64,000 bases of DNA from Crystallibacter sulfonylureivorans_A (GCF_047607445.1 NZ_JBLKRT010000006.1:65363-129362), one strand, 5' to 3'. Shown: positions 9,601-18,198, counted from the first letter of the stretch. Numbers and translations: made by a program. The notes: generated from the letters alone by a model not told the origin.

Positions 9601-12600
9601 GTCCGGGTCCACTTGGACCGTCACTGTGCCCACGGCCGAGCCGTTGCGGCCGTCGTCCACGGTGTACCGCGCGTTGACCGTGCCGGCTTCGGCAGGGGTG
9701 GTCAGGTAGACGCGGCCGTCTTCAGCCTTGGCGCCAATCGACTCCGGCTCGCCGACAACCTTGTTGGCGATCAGACGGAGCGGGTCACCGTCCGGGTCTG
9801 AGTCGTTCTTCAGCACGTCCACGGCCACGGTTTTGCCCGGCCGGATCGTGATGGCGTCGTCGATCGCCACCGGGTTCTGGTTGCCATCCGGTGCCGAGGC
9901 AATGCCCACCAGGACGGTGGCGGTATTTACGGCGCCCAGCCGGTCCTTGACCTGGTAGGTGAAGTCGTCGGTCCCGGCGCCCTGTGCGGACGCGGTGTAA
10001 TCAATGTAGTTGGGTCCGGCCACCGCTGCGCCCTTGTCGGGTGCGGTGGCGATACCCGTCAGGTACACGGAGTCGCCGTCGGGATCAATGCCGTTGAGCG
10101 GGATGGGGATCCTGACGGTGGAACCCGCAATGACCCGCGCTTCCTGGTTCTTGGGCGCGGGCTGGGAATTCGATTCGTCGTCGCGCGGGATGATGTTGAT
10201 CCGCAGCTGGGCGGAGTCCTTCTGGCCGGCAGGATCGGTCACCTCGTACACCGCGTACACGGTTTTCGCCTGCTGCCCGGCGATGAAGCGCACGGTGTTC
10301 TCAGCGGTAAAGATCCGGCCGTCGGCAGAGTCCGGGGTCTCCGGAAGATCGTCCGCCAGCGTCAAGGTCTCGCCGTTGGGATGGGTGTCGTTCGCCAGCA
10401 CGTCCACGGTCACCACATCACCGACGCGCACGGTGGCAGTATCGGCTTCGGCCTGCGGTGGCAGCAGCTTCTTTGAGTCGTCCACGGAGATCACGCTGAC
10501 CTCGCCCGTGGCCGAGGCGGTGCCGTTGGAGACGGTGTAGCCGATGGTGGTCTGCTGATGCAGCCCCTTATCGGAGATGCGCAGAATGTTGTGGTCCAGC
10601 ACCTCGACGGCGACCGGAGCGCCGTTCGCTTCCACCGAGGTGACCACCAGGACGCCGCCGGCCGGGTCGGAGTCGTTGGCCAGCACATCCACCAGCACCT
10701 GCCCGTTCTGCGGCAGCAGTGCCACATCCCGCACAGCCACCGGAGCGCCGTCGCCGTCGTCCTCGGTCGCATCGATCCGGATCAGGCCGGTGGTGCTGGA
10801 CGGCCCGTTGGTGACCAGATAGGTGAAGTAGTAGGTGCCGGCCTCGTCCGCGGTGAACTTGACCGTCCCGGCGTCGTAATCCGGGACGATCGTGGCGTTG
10901 GCTGCGGAGCCGGTCTTGGCCAGCCGCAGCTCGCCGCCGTTCGGGTCCTGATCGTTCTTCAGCGGCGCGATCTGGATTTCCTCGCCCACGGTCGCGGAAA
11001 AATGGTCCGCGTTGGCCAGCGGCGGCAGCGCGCCGGGTGGCCGGACGTCGAAAACCACCACCTCTTCGGTGGTTTCGGAACCATCCGAGACCCTGACGGT
11101 GACGTCCTTCTTGCCGAAGGTCTTGCCAACGTCCTGAAAGGTCAGCAGCCCGTCGGGCCGCGTGCGGACCAGGTCGCCGTCGGCGGTGTTGTCCGCTTCC
11201 ACTAGGAACAGGTCGTCGCCGTCCGGGTCGATCCAGTCGCTGAGGATGTTCTGGCTGATTTCCCGACCCTGTTCCACCAAGATGGTGGTCTTCCGCTTCG
11301 GTTCCGGCGGCAGATTGCTGCCCTCCGCGCGGACGTCGACGGATACCCGGGCAGTATCCGTGCCGCCGCGCCCGTCGTTCACTTCATAACCGAAGGTGTA
11401 CCGGCCCGGAGACGCATCCCCGTTGACCAAGATCTGCAGGCCGGTGCTGTCGTAGATTCCCTGGACCTCGCCGATGCTCGGACCGTCGCCGCGCAGCCGA
11501 GCGGTGAGGACATCGCCGTCGGGATCCGAATCATTGTCCAAGATGGTCAACGTGGTGGTGCGGCCGGCCCGGACACCGAACGTGTCATCCTGCGCCACCG
11601 GCGGCTGGTTTTCTTCGGTGCGGTCGGGCAGCGTGTTGACCGGGTTTTCGTCCGCCGAGTCCTCTTCGTCCTCTTCGTTCTCCTGCTCCGGTGGGATCAG
11701 ATCGCTCCAGTTGTCCACCAATTGCATGTTTTCGAGCACCAGCCAGACGTTGCCGGCGTTCACGTCGTTGAGCACCACTACATCCCGGTTAACCCGGAAC
11801 ACGAGCGACGCGTTCGCCCCGATCCCTTGGATTGGCTGGGCGAGATCGTCGGCGTCGTTGCCGCAGTCGCGCAGGTAATGGTTGATGCCGGCCCACGCAG
11901 CGTGCAGGCAGCCCGCCAATTGAACCGGGGCCGCCGGCGTTCCGGTGCCTTCCATCGGCAAGATGTCAGCGTCCGACCCGTTCAACGGCTGCTTGATCAA
12001 CGCGGATTCGGTGGCCACGGCCACATAAGAGCTGTCGTCGCCGCTTTGCTGCAACACGCCGCCACGGGTGTCCGGCAACGTGACCTCGCGGCCACCGGGC
12101 AGCACCAGCAGGCCGGCCTCGGCGTCGAACACCACGGATTTTTCGCCCACCGCCGCTATCTGCAGATCCCCGGCCTCGGCCAGAGAGTCCACCCGGTCGG
12201 CGCCCGTGCGTTCGGCTACGCCCTCTTCATTGAGCTTGTAGCGGGCTACTTCGCCGGCCTCCGGGTCGGCAATAAACACCGTGTCTTGCTTCGATACCGT
12301 TGCCACGCTGCCCTTGGCGTCGGTCAACAGCGGCTCTGCCGTCTCCTCATTGAACGAGCCCAGCTCCTTGGCCGGACTGACCCAGATCTGGCCTTTGACG
12401 GTATCCGTGATGGACAGCAACTGATCGCCGAAAGCCACGTCCGCGGTTCCAGGCAGTTGCTGCTCCGACCCGCGTTCCATCTGCGCCACGTCCACCGGGC
12501 TGAGCATGGCCTGGTCCTGGTTCTCCATGAACACCGTGCCCGCGCTCTGCATGACATCGAAGCCGTCGCTGTTGGCACGGAAGCCGCCGTCGAGCACCTG

Positions 12601-12807
12601 GGACTGGTAGTTAAGGTGGCCCACCATGCCTTGGCTGTTGTTGGTGACCCACACGCCGCCGTCGTTCAGGTCGACATCAGCGGTGGGGAAACCCTGGTAG
12701 TAGATGGCGCCGCCCACCACCAGGGCCGTCGCCACGGAGAATGTTGTCGTTGATGCCAGCGTCTTGCGCCGCCGCGTCCGCCCCAACATCTTCCCCCGCA
12801 ATGTCAT
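6643..12807 (-). CDS. Giant membrane-anchored protein with Ig-like and fibronectin III repeats
   Basis: 2054 aa from the ATG at 12807, chosen for the GGGAAG directly upstream and for the basic residues followed by a hydrophobic helix; an open frame continues to 12897. Layout: short basic N-terminus, one membrane helix (about residues 18-38), a propeller-like region with no family I recognise (about 40-390), an acidic Glu/Asp linker, about eleven Ig-like repeats (about 410-1440) many carrying the ND-x-DP(D/N)G motif, five fibronectin III-like repeats (about 1470-1935) with WTAP or WGPP cores, and a Cys-containing tail of about 100 residues. It probably forms a long extracellular stalk anchored in the membrane. 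It heads a MoxR-DUF58-transglutaminase-FHA-PP2C set like the fn3 gene of the bifidobacterial PFNA cluster. Confidence 0.9.
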   Translation of the reverse strand: MTLRGKMLGRTRRRKTLASTTTFSVATALVVGGAIYYQGFPTADVDLNDGGVWVTNNSQGMVGHLNYQSQVLDGGFRANSDGFDVMQSAGTVFMENQDQAMLSPVDVAQMERGSEQQLPGTADVAFGDQLLSITDTVKGQIWVSPAKELGSFNEETAEPLLTDAKGSVATVSKQDTVFIADPEAGEVARYKLNEEGVAERTGADRVDSLAEAGDLQIAAVGEKSVVFDAEAGLLVLPGGREVTLPDTRGGVLQQSGDDSSYVAVATESALIKQPLNGSDADILPMEGTGTPAAPVQLAGCLHAAWAGINHYLRDCGNDADDLAQPIQGIGANASLVFRVNRDVVVLNDVNAGNVWLVLENMQLVDNWSDLIPPEQENEEDEEDSADENPVNTLPDRTEENQPPVAQDDTFGVRAGRTTTLTILDNDSDPDGDVLTARLRGDGPSIGEVQGIYDSTGLQILVNGDASPGRYTFGYEVNDGRGGTDTARVSVDVRAEGSNLPPEPKRKTTILVEQGREISQNILSDWIDPDGDDLFLVEADNTADGDLVRTRPDGLLTFQDVGKTFGKKDVTVRVSDGSETTEEVVVFDVRPPGALPPLANADHFSATVGEEIQIAPLKNDQDPNGGELRLAKTGSAANATIVPDYDAGTVKFTADEAGTYYFTYLVTNGPSSTTGLIRIDATEDDGDGAPVAVRDVALLPQNGQVLVDVLANDSDPAGGVLVVTSVEANGAPVAVEVLDHNILRISDKGLHQQTTIGYTVSNGTASATGEVSVISVDDSKKLLPPQAEADTATVRVGDVVTVDVLANDTHPNGETLTLADDLPETPDSADGRIFTAENTVRFIAGQQAKTVYAVYEVTDPAGQKDSAQLRINIIPRDDESNSQPAPKNQEARVIAGSTVRIPIPLNGIDPDGDSVYLTGIATAPDKGAAVAGPNYIDYTASAQGAGTDDFTYQVKDRLGAVNTATVLVGIASAPDGNQNPVAIDDAITIRPGKTVAVDVLKNDSDPDGDPLRLIANKVVGEPESIGAKAEDGRVYLTTPAEAGTVNARYTVDDGRNGSAVGTVTVQVDPDAPLAAPLARDDRVESADIKGRTAVDVPVLENDEDPDGVAKELEVIVDGDYPTARTVADGQVNVELTEDVQLIPYTVRDVDGLQATAVIWVPPLGEQYPVLRDNTPRDVTAGDELRLDLTELVEVRPGRTPRITEAASIRAIGTSDDEWMADESTLSYKADIDYAGRGSITFEVTDGSGPDDPEGLKSTLTIMTEVIPNADRNFPPELTTGTLDVAKGEDAVSYDLRPLASDPNPEDLEKLEFAVEGGTPEGFDVRLEGSVLRVSADAEIDTGATGVVNFSVTDGRSDKVTSRVTVAATASTRPLPVANDDEVPDAVQGEALPVDVLANDVNPFPETPLTIVSATAGNGGTAEIDGERIIVTPGADFSGTMNVEYTVEDKTREGSRQATANVSLVVKGRPEAPSTPLVDSVRNQSVVLSWTAPSDNGDPITGYTVNAAGGGFSQQCATTTCTLTGLTNDVEYTFTVTAENSVGTSDPSAESAVARPDVRPATPAAPQLKFGDKSLSVSWTAPENEGSAIESYTLEISPAPPNGQLQKNGLTGTSYQWEGLENGQAYEVRVQAHNRAPEPSEFSAYSAAEVPAGPPAAPTAPATERVKSVGDQSQLKVSWAAPSNNGGEILDYTVREYQGGKLTRTFPAVNATSQTVTAPNSETAYTYSVTARNKAGSGEASPQSNARRAVGAPDAPTGVALKEAQTGGAGRSVTVSFNELTAAQRNGAQAGEISYRATFSDSRTMAISNGQQVGGFTNGKAVNVRITAVANSDGASYSSAPSAASANATPYGAPGNATASATGQSGETNSPQVTVRWGPPNTTSHDVAKLQINVEGKGWENVSVASGSRTVNVGHSTTVDIKVRAVNSKGDIGAVASASGTSGSKPKPKPPTSWTIQVGGTLDAGYRTCMDPRNGTNYSPGPPASCSGGHWANERNEYPTLVTNCWLVRAGTYWYKQESGGKSMNNGLYIKGEHVTLASGGSHLGGNPPAGMGKCS

Positions 12808-13348
12808 TCTTCCCTTGTCAGCACACGGTTCCGTTGTGCCCGCAGCAGGCAACGACCCTGCCCGAAAGGCACCGAAAGACGGCCCTTGGCGCGCCAAGGG
12901 CCCTTACCGACTATTGCACGTATAACCAACGGGCGTAAACCCGACAGATGGGGAGAACTCCCCTGTCTGGGCACGACGGCGATGCGTTCCTCTTGAGCGC
13001 TGCCTGACCTTCCCCTGTGGTTCCCTTGATATTTTCCTGCTCATTTGCAGCAGCTTCTGGCGGTATTCAGGACTTCCCCGCCGTATCTCCACTCGTGCAT
13101 TCTTGCGCGCACCCTGCTCACCGGCCTCCCGTCCTATACAACCTCTCCAGAGCGATAGTTGGCCACAACCATAAAAAGACTCCCGACACTGTCAGAAGCA
13201 GCCCATAGGCTGATTCCAGTAGCAGTTCAGTACTTATCGTTGGTCATTGGGGTGGGGGTTTCCTGATGGCGTCTGCGGGCATTGCTCCGCGACCGTTCGT
13301 AGTCGAAGCCGTGCCCGAGTGGGCGCGCTGAAGATTGAGACGCTGAAA
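12808..13348. other. 541-bp intergenic region between divergent genes
   Basis: This gap separates the giant surface-protein gene (minus) from the DUF222-HNH gene (plus). It is less GC-rich than its surroundings, especially at 13020-13240, and must hold both promoters. Open frames inside it lack codon bias and a plausible ribosome binding site. The only clear structure I see is the perfect palindrome at 12881-12902. Confidence 0.6.
12881..12902. promoter_or_regulatory. Perfect 22-bp palindrome upstream of the giant surface-protein gene
   Basis: Arm GGCCCTTGGCG (12881-12891) is followed immediately by its exact reverse complement CGCCAAGGGCC (12892-12902). It lies about 75 nt upstream of the minus-strand start codon. 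As DNA it could be an operator; as RNA it would form a hairpin in the 5' leader. No regulator is identified. Confidence 0.45.
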
Positions 13349-15262
13349 ATGTTTGATCCGCCAGCACCTGAACCGCCTGTCGCGGCGCCAGCCTCCGTCC
13401 AGCTCGACCGGGTATGGGCTGTTGGCTGCGGTGTTCCGGCGGTTGGGTTGCCCGCGGGCAACGGGTCCGAGGTGTGGTTGCCGCCGGTGGATCTGGAGGC
13501 ATCTGCGGCGGAGTTGGTGGACCAGATCACCGCGCGGGAGAACGCGAAGGACGCGATCGCGGCAGAGCAGGCCCGGCTCATCGTCGCCCTGGAACAGCAG
13601 ATGCTGGCCGAGCGGGCCGCCAAGGGCGTGCCCGCCGCCCGGCGGGGAGAAGGGATCGCCAAGCAGGTCGGTTTGGCGCGCCGGGAGTCCCCGAACTGCG
13701 GCGCTCTGCTGCTGGGCCGGGCCAGGGTCCTGGTCACCGAGATGCCGCACACGCTCAAAGCGCTCGAGGCCGGGGTCCTGAACGAGCGGCGCGCCGCGAT
13801 CCTGGTCACTGAAACCGACTGCCTCACCCCGGAACACCGTGCGCTGGTGGATGCGGAACTGGCCGGGAACCCCGAACGCCTGCACGGGCTCGGGAACCGG
13901 CAGCTCGAGGCCGAAGCCAAACGCGCCGCATACCGGCTGGACCCGCACGCGGTGGTGAAACGGGCCGCGAAGGCCGAAGCGGACCGGCACGTCTCCTCCC
14001 GGCCCGAACCCGATGTGATGGTCTCGGTCCGCACCCTGCTGCCGGTGGCGCAGGGTGTTGCGGTGATGGCCGCGCTGAAACAGGAGGCCGACCGGTTGGC
14101 GAACGCCGGGGACCGGCGGTCGCGGGGGCAGGTGATGGCCGATACCGTGTTTGAACGCGTCACCGGCCGCAGCACCGCGGACCCGGCCCGGCTGGAAGTG
14201 CAGCTGGTGATGACCGACCGGGCGCTGCTGCAGGGCGAGCGCGAACCGGCCTGGCTGACCGGCTACGGCATCGTCCCGGCCCAGTACGCCCGCGACCTGA
14301 TCCGCCTGCCCCAGAACCCGCCCGACAAAGCCAATGCCGACCCAAGAGGCGGCCAGGCAGGCCAAGGCCCGCCCGGCGAACGTTTAGCCGGCCCGCCGGG
14401 AAGCCGCCTCGGGCAGCCGGACCCGCCGGGAAGCGAATTCGGGCAGCCGGAGCCGCCGGGCAGCGGCATCGGGCAGCGCGACCCGTCCGGCGAACGCTCG
14501 GCCGGCCCGCCGGGTGACCGTTTGGGGCTGAAAGCTCCGCCGGCCGGGACCGAGCCGGGCTGGCAGACCGCCCGCGAGACGGCCCGGCGGGAGCGGCTGC
14601 GGAATCTGAAGGTCGGCGGGGTGGAGGACGTGTGGATCCGGCGGCTCTATACCGCGCCGGAAACCGGGCAGTTGCTGGGCATGGACTCGAAGGCCCGGAA
14701 GTTCCCGGACGGGATCCGGCGGATGGTGCTGGCCCGGGACGCAGTCTGCGGCAGTCCCTGGTGCGACGCGCCGATCCGGCACATCGACCACATCGTCGCC
14801 TGGGCCGAGGGCGGGCCCACCACCCTCGCCAACGGGCACGGACTGTGTGAACGCTGCAACCAGGCCAAAGAAGCCGACGGCTGGTCCGCCACACCCATCG
14901 ACGGGCCACGGCAGAGCGTGATGACGACCGCCCCGACCGGCCACACCTACACCTCTACCGCACCACCCCTGCCCGGCACGCCGCCGGGACGGCCCACCGC
15001 AGAGGCAGCCGGAGTGCAAGAGGCAACTGCTGTGCAGCGGGGCCAGCAGACCGCACAGCCACTGCCCGGCACGCCGCCGGGACGGCCCACCGCAGAAGCA
15101 CCGCCTCTGCCCGGCACGCCTACAAGCCGGCCGTCCCCAGAGACAGCACCCCGGGCCGAGCTAGCACCCAGAAAGGCGAAGAAGGTTCTGGTCCGCCGGC
15201 GCAGGGCACGGCTGGACCGCGAGCGCATCAGGCGGCGCGAGCGGTCGGCGAGCCGAAGCTAG
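13349..15262 (+). CDS. DUF222 / HNH endonuclease domain protein with Pro/Gly repeats
   Basis: 637 aa from the ATG at 13349 (MFDPPAPEPP); an open frame extends upstream to 13247, but only poor starts lie there. The N-terminal ~310 residues are the DUF222 (13E12-repeat type) domain. The HNH core near residues 450-510 has the zinc/HNH pattern CGSPWC, HIDHIVAWAEGGPT, N, CERCNQAKE. Two low-complexity Pro/Gly linkers flank the HNH core. The family is abundant and multicopy in actinobacteria and is often treated as a mobile HNH-type endonuclease, but its true role is unknown. It converges on the adenylate cyclase gene; the stop codons of both genes share the palindrome CTAG at 15259-15262. Confidence 0.88.
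   Translation: MFDPPAPEPPVAAPASVQLDRVWAVGCGVPAVGLPAGNGSEVWLPPVDLEASAAELVDQITARENAKDAIAAEQARLIVALEQQMLAERAAKGVPAARRGEGIAKQVGLARRESPNCGALLLGRARVLVTEMPHTLKALEAGVLNERRAAILVTETDCLTPEHRALVDAELAGNPERLHGLGNRQLEAEAKRAAYRLDPHAVVKRAAKAEADRHVSSRPEPDVMVSVRTLLPVAQGVAVMAALKQEADRLANAGDRRSRGQVMADTVFERVTGRSTADPARLEVQLVMTDRALLQGEREPAWLTGYGIVPAQYARDLIRLPQNPPDKANADPRGGQAGQGPPGERLAGPPGSRLGQPDPPGSEFGQPEPPGSGIGQRDPSGERSAGPPGDRLGLKAPPAGTEPGWQTARETARRERLRNLKVGGVEDVWIRRLYTAPETGQLLGMDSKARKFPDGIRRMVLARDAVCGSPWCDAPIRHIDHIVAWAEGGPTTLANGHGLCERCNQAKEADGWSATPIDGPRQSVMTTAPTGHTYTSTAPPLPGTPPGRPTAEAAGVQEATAVQRGQQTAQPLPGTPPGRPTAEAPPLPGTPTSRPSPETAPRAELAPRKAKKVLVRRRRARLDRERIRRRERSASRS
14370..14520 (+). repeat. Imperfect in-frame tandem repeats encoding a Pro/Gly-rich linker
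   Basis: Four to five imperfect copies of a 36-39 bp unit encode variants of PPGSxxGQPDPPG between the DUF222 and HNH parts. The frame is preserved in each unit, so the array works as a flexible spacer whose copy number could vary between strains. Confidence 0.7.
14969..15130 (+). repeat. C-terminal in-frame repeats (LPGTPPGRPTAEA type)
   Basis: Near-identical 38-39 bp units start at 14969 and 15062, and a diverged third starts near 15106; they encode LPGTPPGRPTAEA or close variants. The nearly unchanged DNA between the first two copies suggests recent duplication. Confidence 0.7.
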
Positions 15263-16578
15263 TCGACGACTAGGCCCTTGCCGGTGCCGTGGGCAAGGGT
15301 GACCGGGTTGACCTCGCCGAAGCCGCGGACGGTGCGGACTTTCTGCGGGATCAGCACAAACCGCTCGTCGCCGGCGAGCGTCGACGCGGTGGTGGCGTCG
15401 ACCAGCACGGTTCCGGGTTCGGCGAGTGTGGTCAACCGTGCGGCCAGATTGACCGTGGGACCGTAAATATCGCCGAGGCGGGACAAGACCCTGCCCCACA
15501 CCATGGCCACCCGCGCGGACGGCAGCAGGTCATCGTCGCCGATCGCCTTAGCCAGTGCCAGCGAGATTTCAGCACCGGCCTGCGGTGACGATGCAATGTA
15601 GAGGACTTCATCGCCGATCGTCTTCACCAACCGGCCGCCGCCCACCGAAATGATCTCGGCGCACCGGTTTTCAAAGCGCTGGACCAGTTGCGCCAGCGTC
15701 TTCTCGTTCATCTGACGGGACAGACTGGTGTAGGAGACCAGGTCTGCGAACCCCACGGCCCGCAACAAGGGCAGCGAGTCGTCCTCGTCCGCACCGGTCC
15801 CGGCTCCCAGACCGGCTTCGGCCCGCACGGTCAGGCGGGCCACCCCGGCATTGAGCTGCCGGCGGTAGGAGTAGACCAGGACCTTCTCCAAGGAGTCGAT
15901 CAGGTTCGGCAGCTCATGCACCAGCCGCTGGCGGGCCTGCGCATCCGTGAGGCCCCGCTGGTGCACCATCTCTTCGACCAGAGCCTCGACCTGCCAGACC
16001 ACCATGCGGTCAGTCATCTGGCCGACGGATCGGGTGATTGAAATGGCCGCTTCCTCGGTCAGGCGCTCCTCGCGCACCAGGTCAATGATGGTGGTCAGCG
16101 CGTCCAGGTCTGCCTGGGTGAACGCCAGGTCCTCATCGCCAAGGTTGGCGAAGCCGAGGGCGCGCCAGATCTTCCGGGCCGACAGCAGAGACACGCCGGC
16201 GCCAGCAGCCACTTCGCGGCGCTTCATCGTCCGTTCCGAGCCGAGCAGGCGGACTTCAAGGTCCTTGATCGCTTGCCGGTCTACCTTCCCGTTGGAGTCG
16301 CCGGCGGGAGCGGTCTGGGCGGGCAACGGCACCCGGGGCATGGACAGCGTCAGCGGCTCAGGCTCGCCAGCCGGGTGCCCGCCGGTGGCCCGCACATCTT
16401 CCGGTACCGGCTCTGCTTCCAGGATGGGTTCCGGGTCCTCGGGCCGGGTCTCTTCCAGCTCTTCGTCCGGCTCGTCCGCGGCCGGCGGCGGTACTTCGCG
16501 GCGCAGCAGTTGGGGCAGCTCGGGATCACGCGGCACCGGTGGCCGGCGCGGTTCATCCTGCGCGCTGCTCGTGTCCAT
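15259..16578 (-). CDS. Class III adenylate cyclase with N-terminal regulatory domain
   Basis: 439 aa from the ATG at 16578, which has GGAGG 9 nt upstream; an earlier in-frame ATG at 16587 abuts the Shine-Dalgarno. Residues 1-100 are Pro/Glu-rich and probably disordered. Residues about 110-245 match the helical regulatory domain seen in Rv1264-type cyclases. The catalytic domain (about 255-430) has the metal-binding Asp in GFADLVSYTSL, GDEV with the second Asp, and the transition-state Asn and Arg in YGPTVNLAARLT. The product would be cAMP. It lies 9 nt downstream of the PH-domain gene, likely one transcript. Confidence 0.92.
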   Translation of the reverse strand: MDTSSAQDEPRRPPVPRDPELPQLLRREVPPPAADEPDEELEETRPEDPEPILEAEPVPEDVRATGGHPAGEPEPLTLSMPRVPLPAQTAPAGDSNGKVDRQAIKDLEVRLLGSERTMKRREVAAGAGVSLLSARKIWRALGFANLGDEDLAFTQADLDALTTIIDLVREERLTEEAAISITRSVGQMTDRMVVWQVEALVEEMVHQRGLTDAQARQRLVHELPNLIDSLEKVLVYSYRRQLNAGVARLTVRAEAGLGAGTGADEDDSLPLLRAVGFADLVSYTSLSRQMNEKTLAQLVQRFENRCAEIISVGGGRLVKTIGDEVLYIASSPQAGAEISLALAKAIGDDDLLPSARVAMVWGRVLSRLGDIYGPTVNLAARLTTLAEPGTVLVDATTASTLAGDERFVLIPQKVRTVRGFGEVNPVTLAHGTGKGLVVD

Positions 16579-16596
16579 ACTGTGCATCCTCCTCTG

Positions 16597-17157
16597 TCAG
16601 CTGTCCCAGCTGTTCCACTCGGTTTCTGTTTCCATGTCTACACCATCAAACATGGCAGTCCGCGGCAGCTGCTCAATGGCCTCCACCACCAAGGCTCTGA
16701 ACCGGAAGACCTCGGGAACGTCAACGATTCGGCTGGTCCGCCCGTGCCCGAGGTCGATCGTGAGGTTGCCGCTGCGCAACGTCCGCTGGATGATCGACTG
16801 CTCACTGTGCAGCTCGGCGATGGTCACCAGCAGCAGCTGGCGCTCATGCCGCCGACCCATGCCTCGGCGGACGATCAGCCGCTTGCTGGTCAGCACGTAC
16901 CGGGTGCTCATCCAGCGCAGCAGCGGCAAGAGGAACAGGCGTGAGAGCAGCGCCGCCACCACCACGGCCAGTCCGGCGAGCAGCAGTGGGCGCCACTCGG
17001 CAATCCAGTCCGGCGGGTTGGAGCTGCTCAGGTTCGCCAAGAGGTAGGAGCCGCCGCCAAGCACCAGCAGGGCTGCCACCACCGGCCATGTCAGTTTCCG
17101 GGCCTGTGGCCGCGTCATGACGATCACGCGTTCCCCCGGATCCAGTTTCAACCGCAA
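16597..17157 (-). CDS. PH-domain membrane protein (bacterial PH / YdbS type)
   Basis: 186 aa from a TTG start preceded by GGGAG at good spacing. Residues about 22-70 contain two hydrophobic segments (WPVVAALLVLGGGSYLL and LLLAGLAVVVAALLSRLFLLPLLRW). The remainder is a bacterial PH-like domain with the usual YVLTSKRLIVRRG stretch. The function of these proteins is poorly defined; some sit with membrane stress systems. Followed after 9 nt by the adenylate cyclase gene. Confidence 0.85.
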   Translation of the reverse strand: MRLKLDPGERVIVMTRPQARKLTWPVVAALLVLGGGSYLLANLSSSNPPDWIAEWRPLLLAGLAVVVAALLSRLFLLPLLRWMSTRYVLTSKRLIVRRGMGRRHERQLLLVTIAELHSEQSIIQRTLRSGNLTIDLGHGRTSRIVDVPEVFRFRALVVEAIEQLPRTAMFDGVDMETETEWNSWDS

Positions 17158-17193
17158 CGCGGCTCCCGGATCCGGCAGGGGGTCCGGGTCAAC

Positions 17194-18081
17194 CTAGGAG
17201 CCTTCGTGCGGCCGGATGTGAACGACGTCGCCGGCCGCCACGACGTGTTCGGTGCCTTCAGCATCCCGAATCTTGACGGCGCCGTAGGCATCCAGGCCGA
17301 AAGCCTCGCCGATGATCTGTTTTCCGTCCGGCAGCTCGGCGCGCACCTGCTGCCCCAACGTGACCATCACATCGCGCATCCGCGAGAGCAGACTCGAGCC
17401 GTCGTTCCATTCAGCCGCCGGGTCGCCGTTGACATCGCAGAATTGACGGTACCGCTTCGCGAAGACGCGCACATAGGACATCAGCAGAATGTTCCGGTCC
17501 GTAGTCCGCCCTTTTTCAATCGCCACGCTGGTGGCGGTGGGAACGGGAAGCTCATCCCGGGAGAGCGTCACGTTCAGGCCCGTGCCGAGAACGACGGCGG
17601 GCGGCGACCCGTCCGGGTAGTTGACGACTTGGGCCAAGATTCCGGCGATCTTTCGCCCGGAGACCAGCACGTCGTTGGGCCATTTGACCTCTGCCTTGAG
17701 CTGCGCGTACTCGCCCAGCGCCTCTGCCAGGGCCGCAGCCGCCAGCAGCGAGAACCAGGCGTAGCTCTGCGTAGGCACCGGGTTACCGGCGCGGTTGAAC
17801 GGTCGCAGCAGGATGCTCACGATCACGGATGAGCGCGCCGGCGCGGTCCATTGGCGTTCCAGCCGGCCGCGGCCCGCCGTCTGCTCCTCGGCCGCCAGGA
17901 TGCTGAGGTCCGACCAGCCCACCTTGTCCGCTACTGCCCAAGCAGCCAGATCGGTATTGGTGGAGCCGGTGGATTCCACCAGTTCAAGCTTCCGGTACGG
18001 GCCCAAGGGTGCACAGAGAGCATCGCTGAGGCCGTCGAAGTCCAGGGCCGGGCGGTCGACGTCGGGGAAACTCTGGCTCAT
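17194..18081 (-). CDS. birA: Biotin--[acetyl-CoA-carboxylase] ligase
   Basis: 295 aa from the ATG at 18081, which has AGGA 8 nt upstream; an ATG at 18090 is possible but sits on the Shine-Dalgarno. It has the ligase motifs STGSTNTDL, the ATP/biotin loop GRGRLERQW and KWPNDVLVSGRKIAGIL, and a small C-terminal domain. There is no N-terminal DNA-binding domain, so it is a monofunctional ligase. It attaches biotin to the carrier domain encoded by accA at 24831, and is divergent from accD across a gap with a shared inverted repeat. The same birA/accD arrangement is known in mycobacteria. Confidence 0.95.
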   Translation of the reverse strand: MSQSFPDVDRPALDFDGLSDALCAPLGPYRKLELVESTGSTNTDLAAWAVADKVGWSDLSILAAEEQTAGRGRLERQWTAPARSSVIVSILLRPFNRAGNPVPTQSYAWFSLLAAAALAEALGEYAQLKAEVKWPNDVLVSGRKIAGILAQVVNYPDGSPPAVVLGTGLNVTLSRDELPVPTATSVAIEKGRTTDRNILLMSYVRVFAKRYRQFCDVNGDPAAEWNDGSSLLSRMRDVMVTLGQQVRAELPDGKQIIGEAFGLDAYGAVKIRDAEGTEHVVAAGDVVHIRPHEGS

Positions 18082-18198
18082 GTGTTCCATCCTACTGACC
18101 GCAGGCTGCTGAGGAGCCGCGTGGCGGCCGCGATCCCTCCGGTCTTCCGCCGGCCACGGCTGGTGACGAGTGGTGGCCAAAAGCAGGAGCGGCGAAAT

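Noticed and set aside
7798..9801. 667-codon plus-strand open frame
   Set aside because: Antisense to the Ig/Fn3 repeats of the giant protein; no motifs and no ribosome binding site.
13247..13348. N-terminal extension of the DUF222-HNH protein
   Set aside because: The extension has no family similarity that I recognise and no better ribosome binding site than the ATG at 13349.
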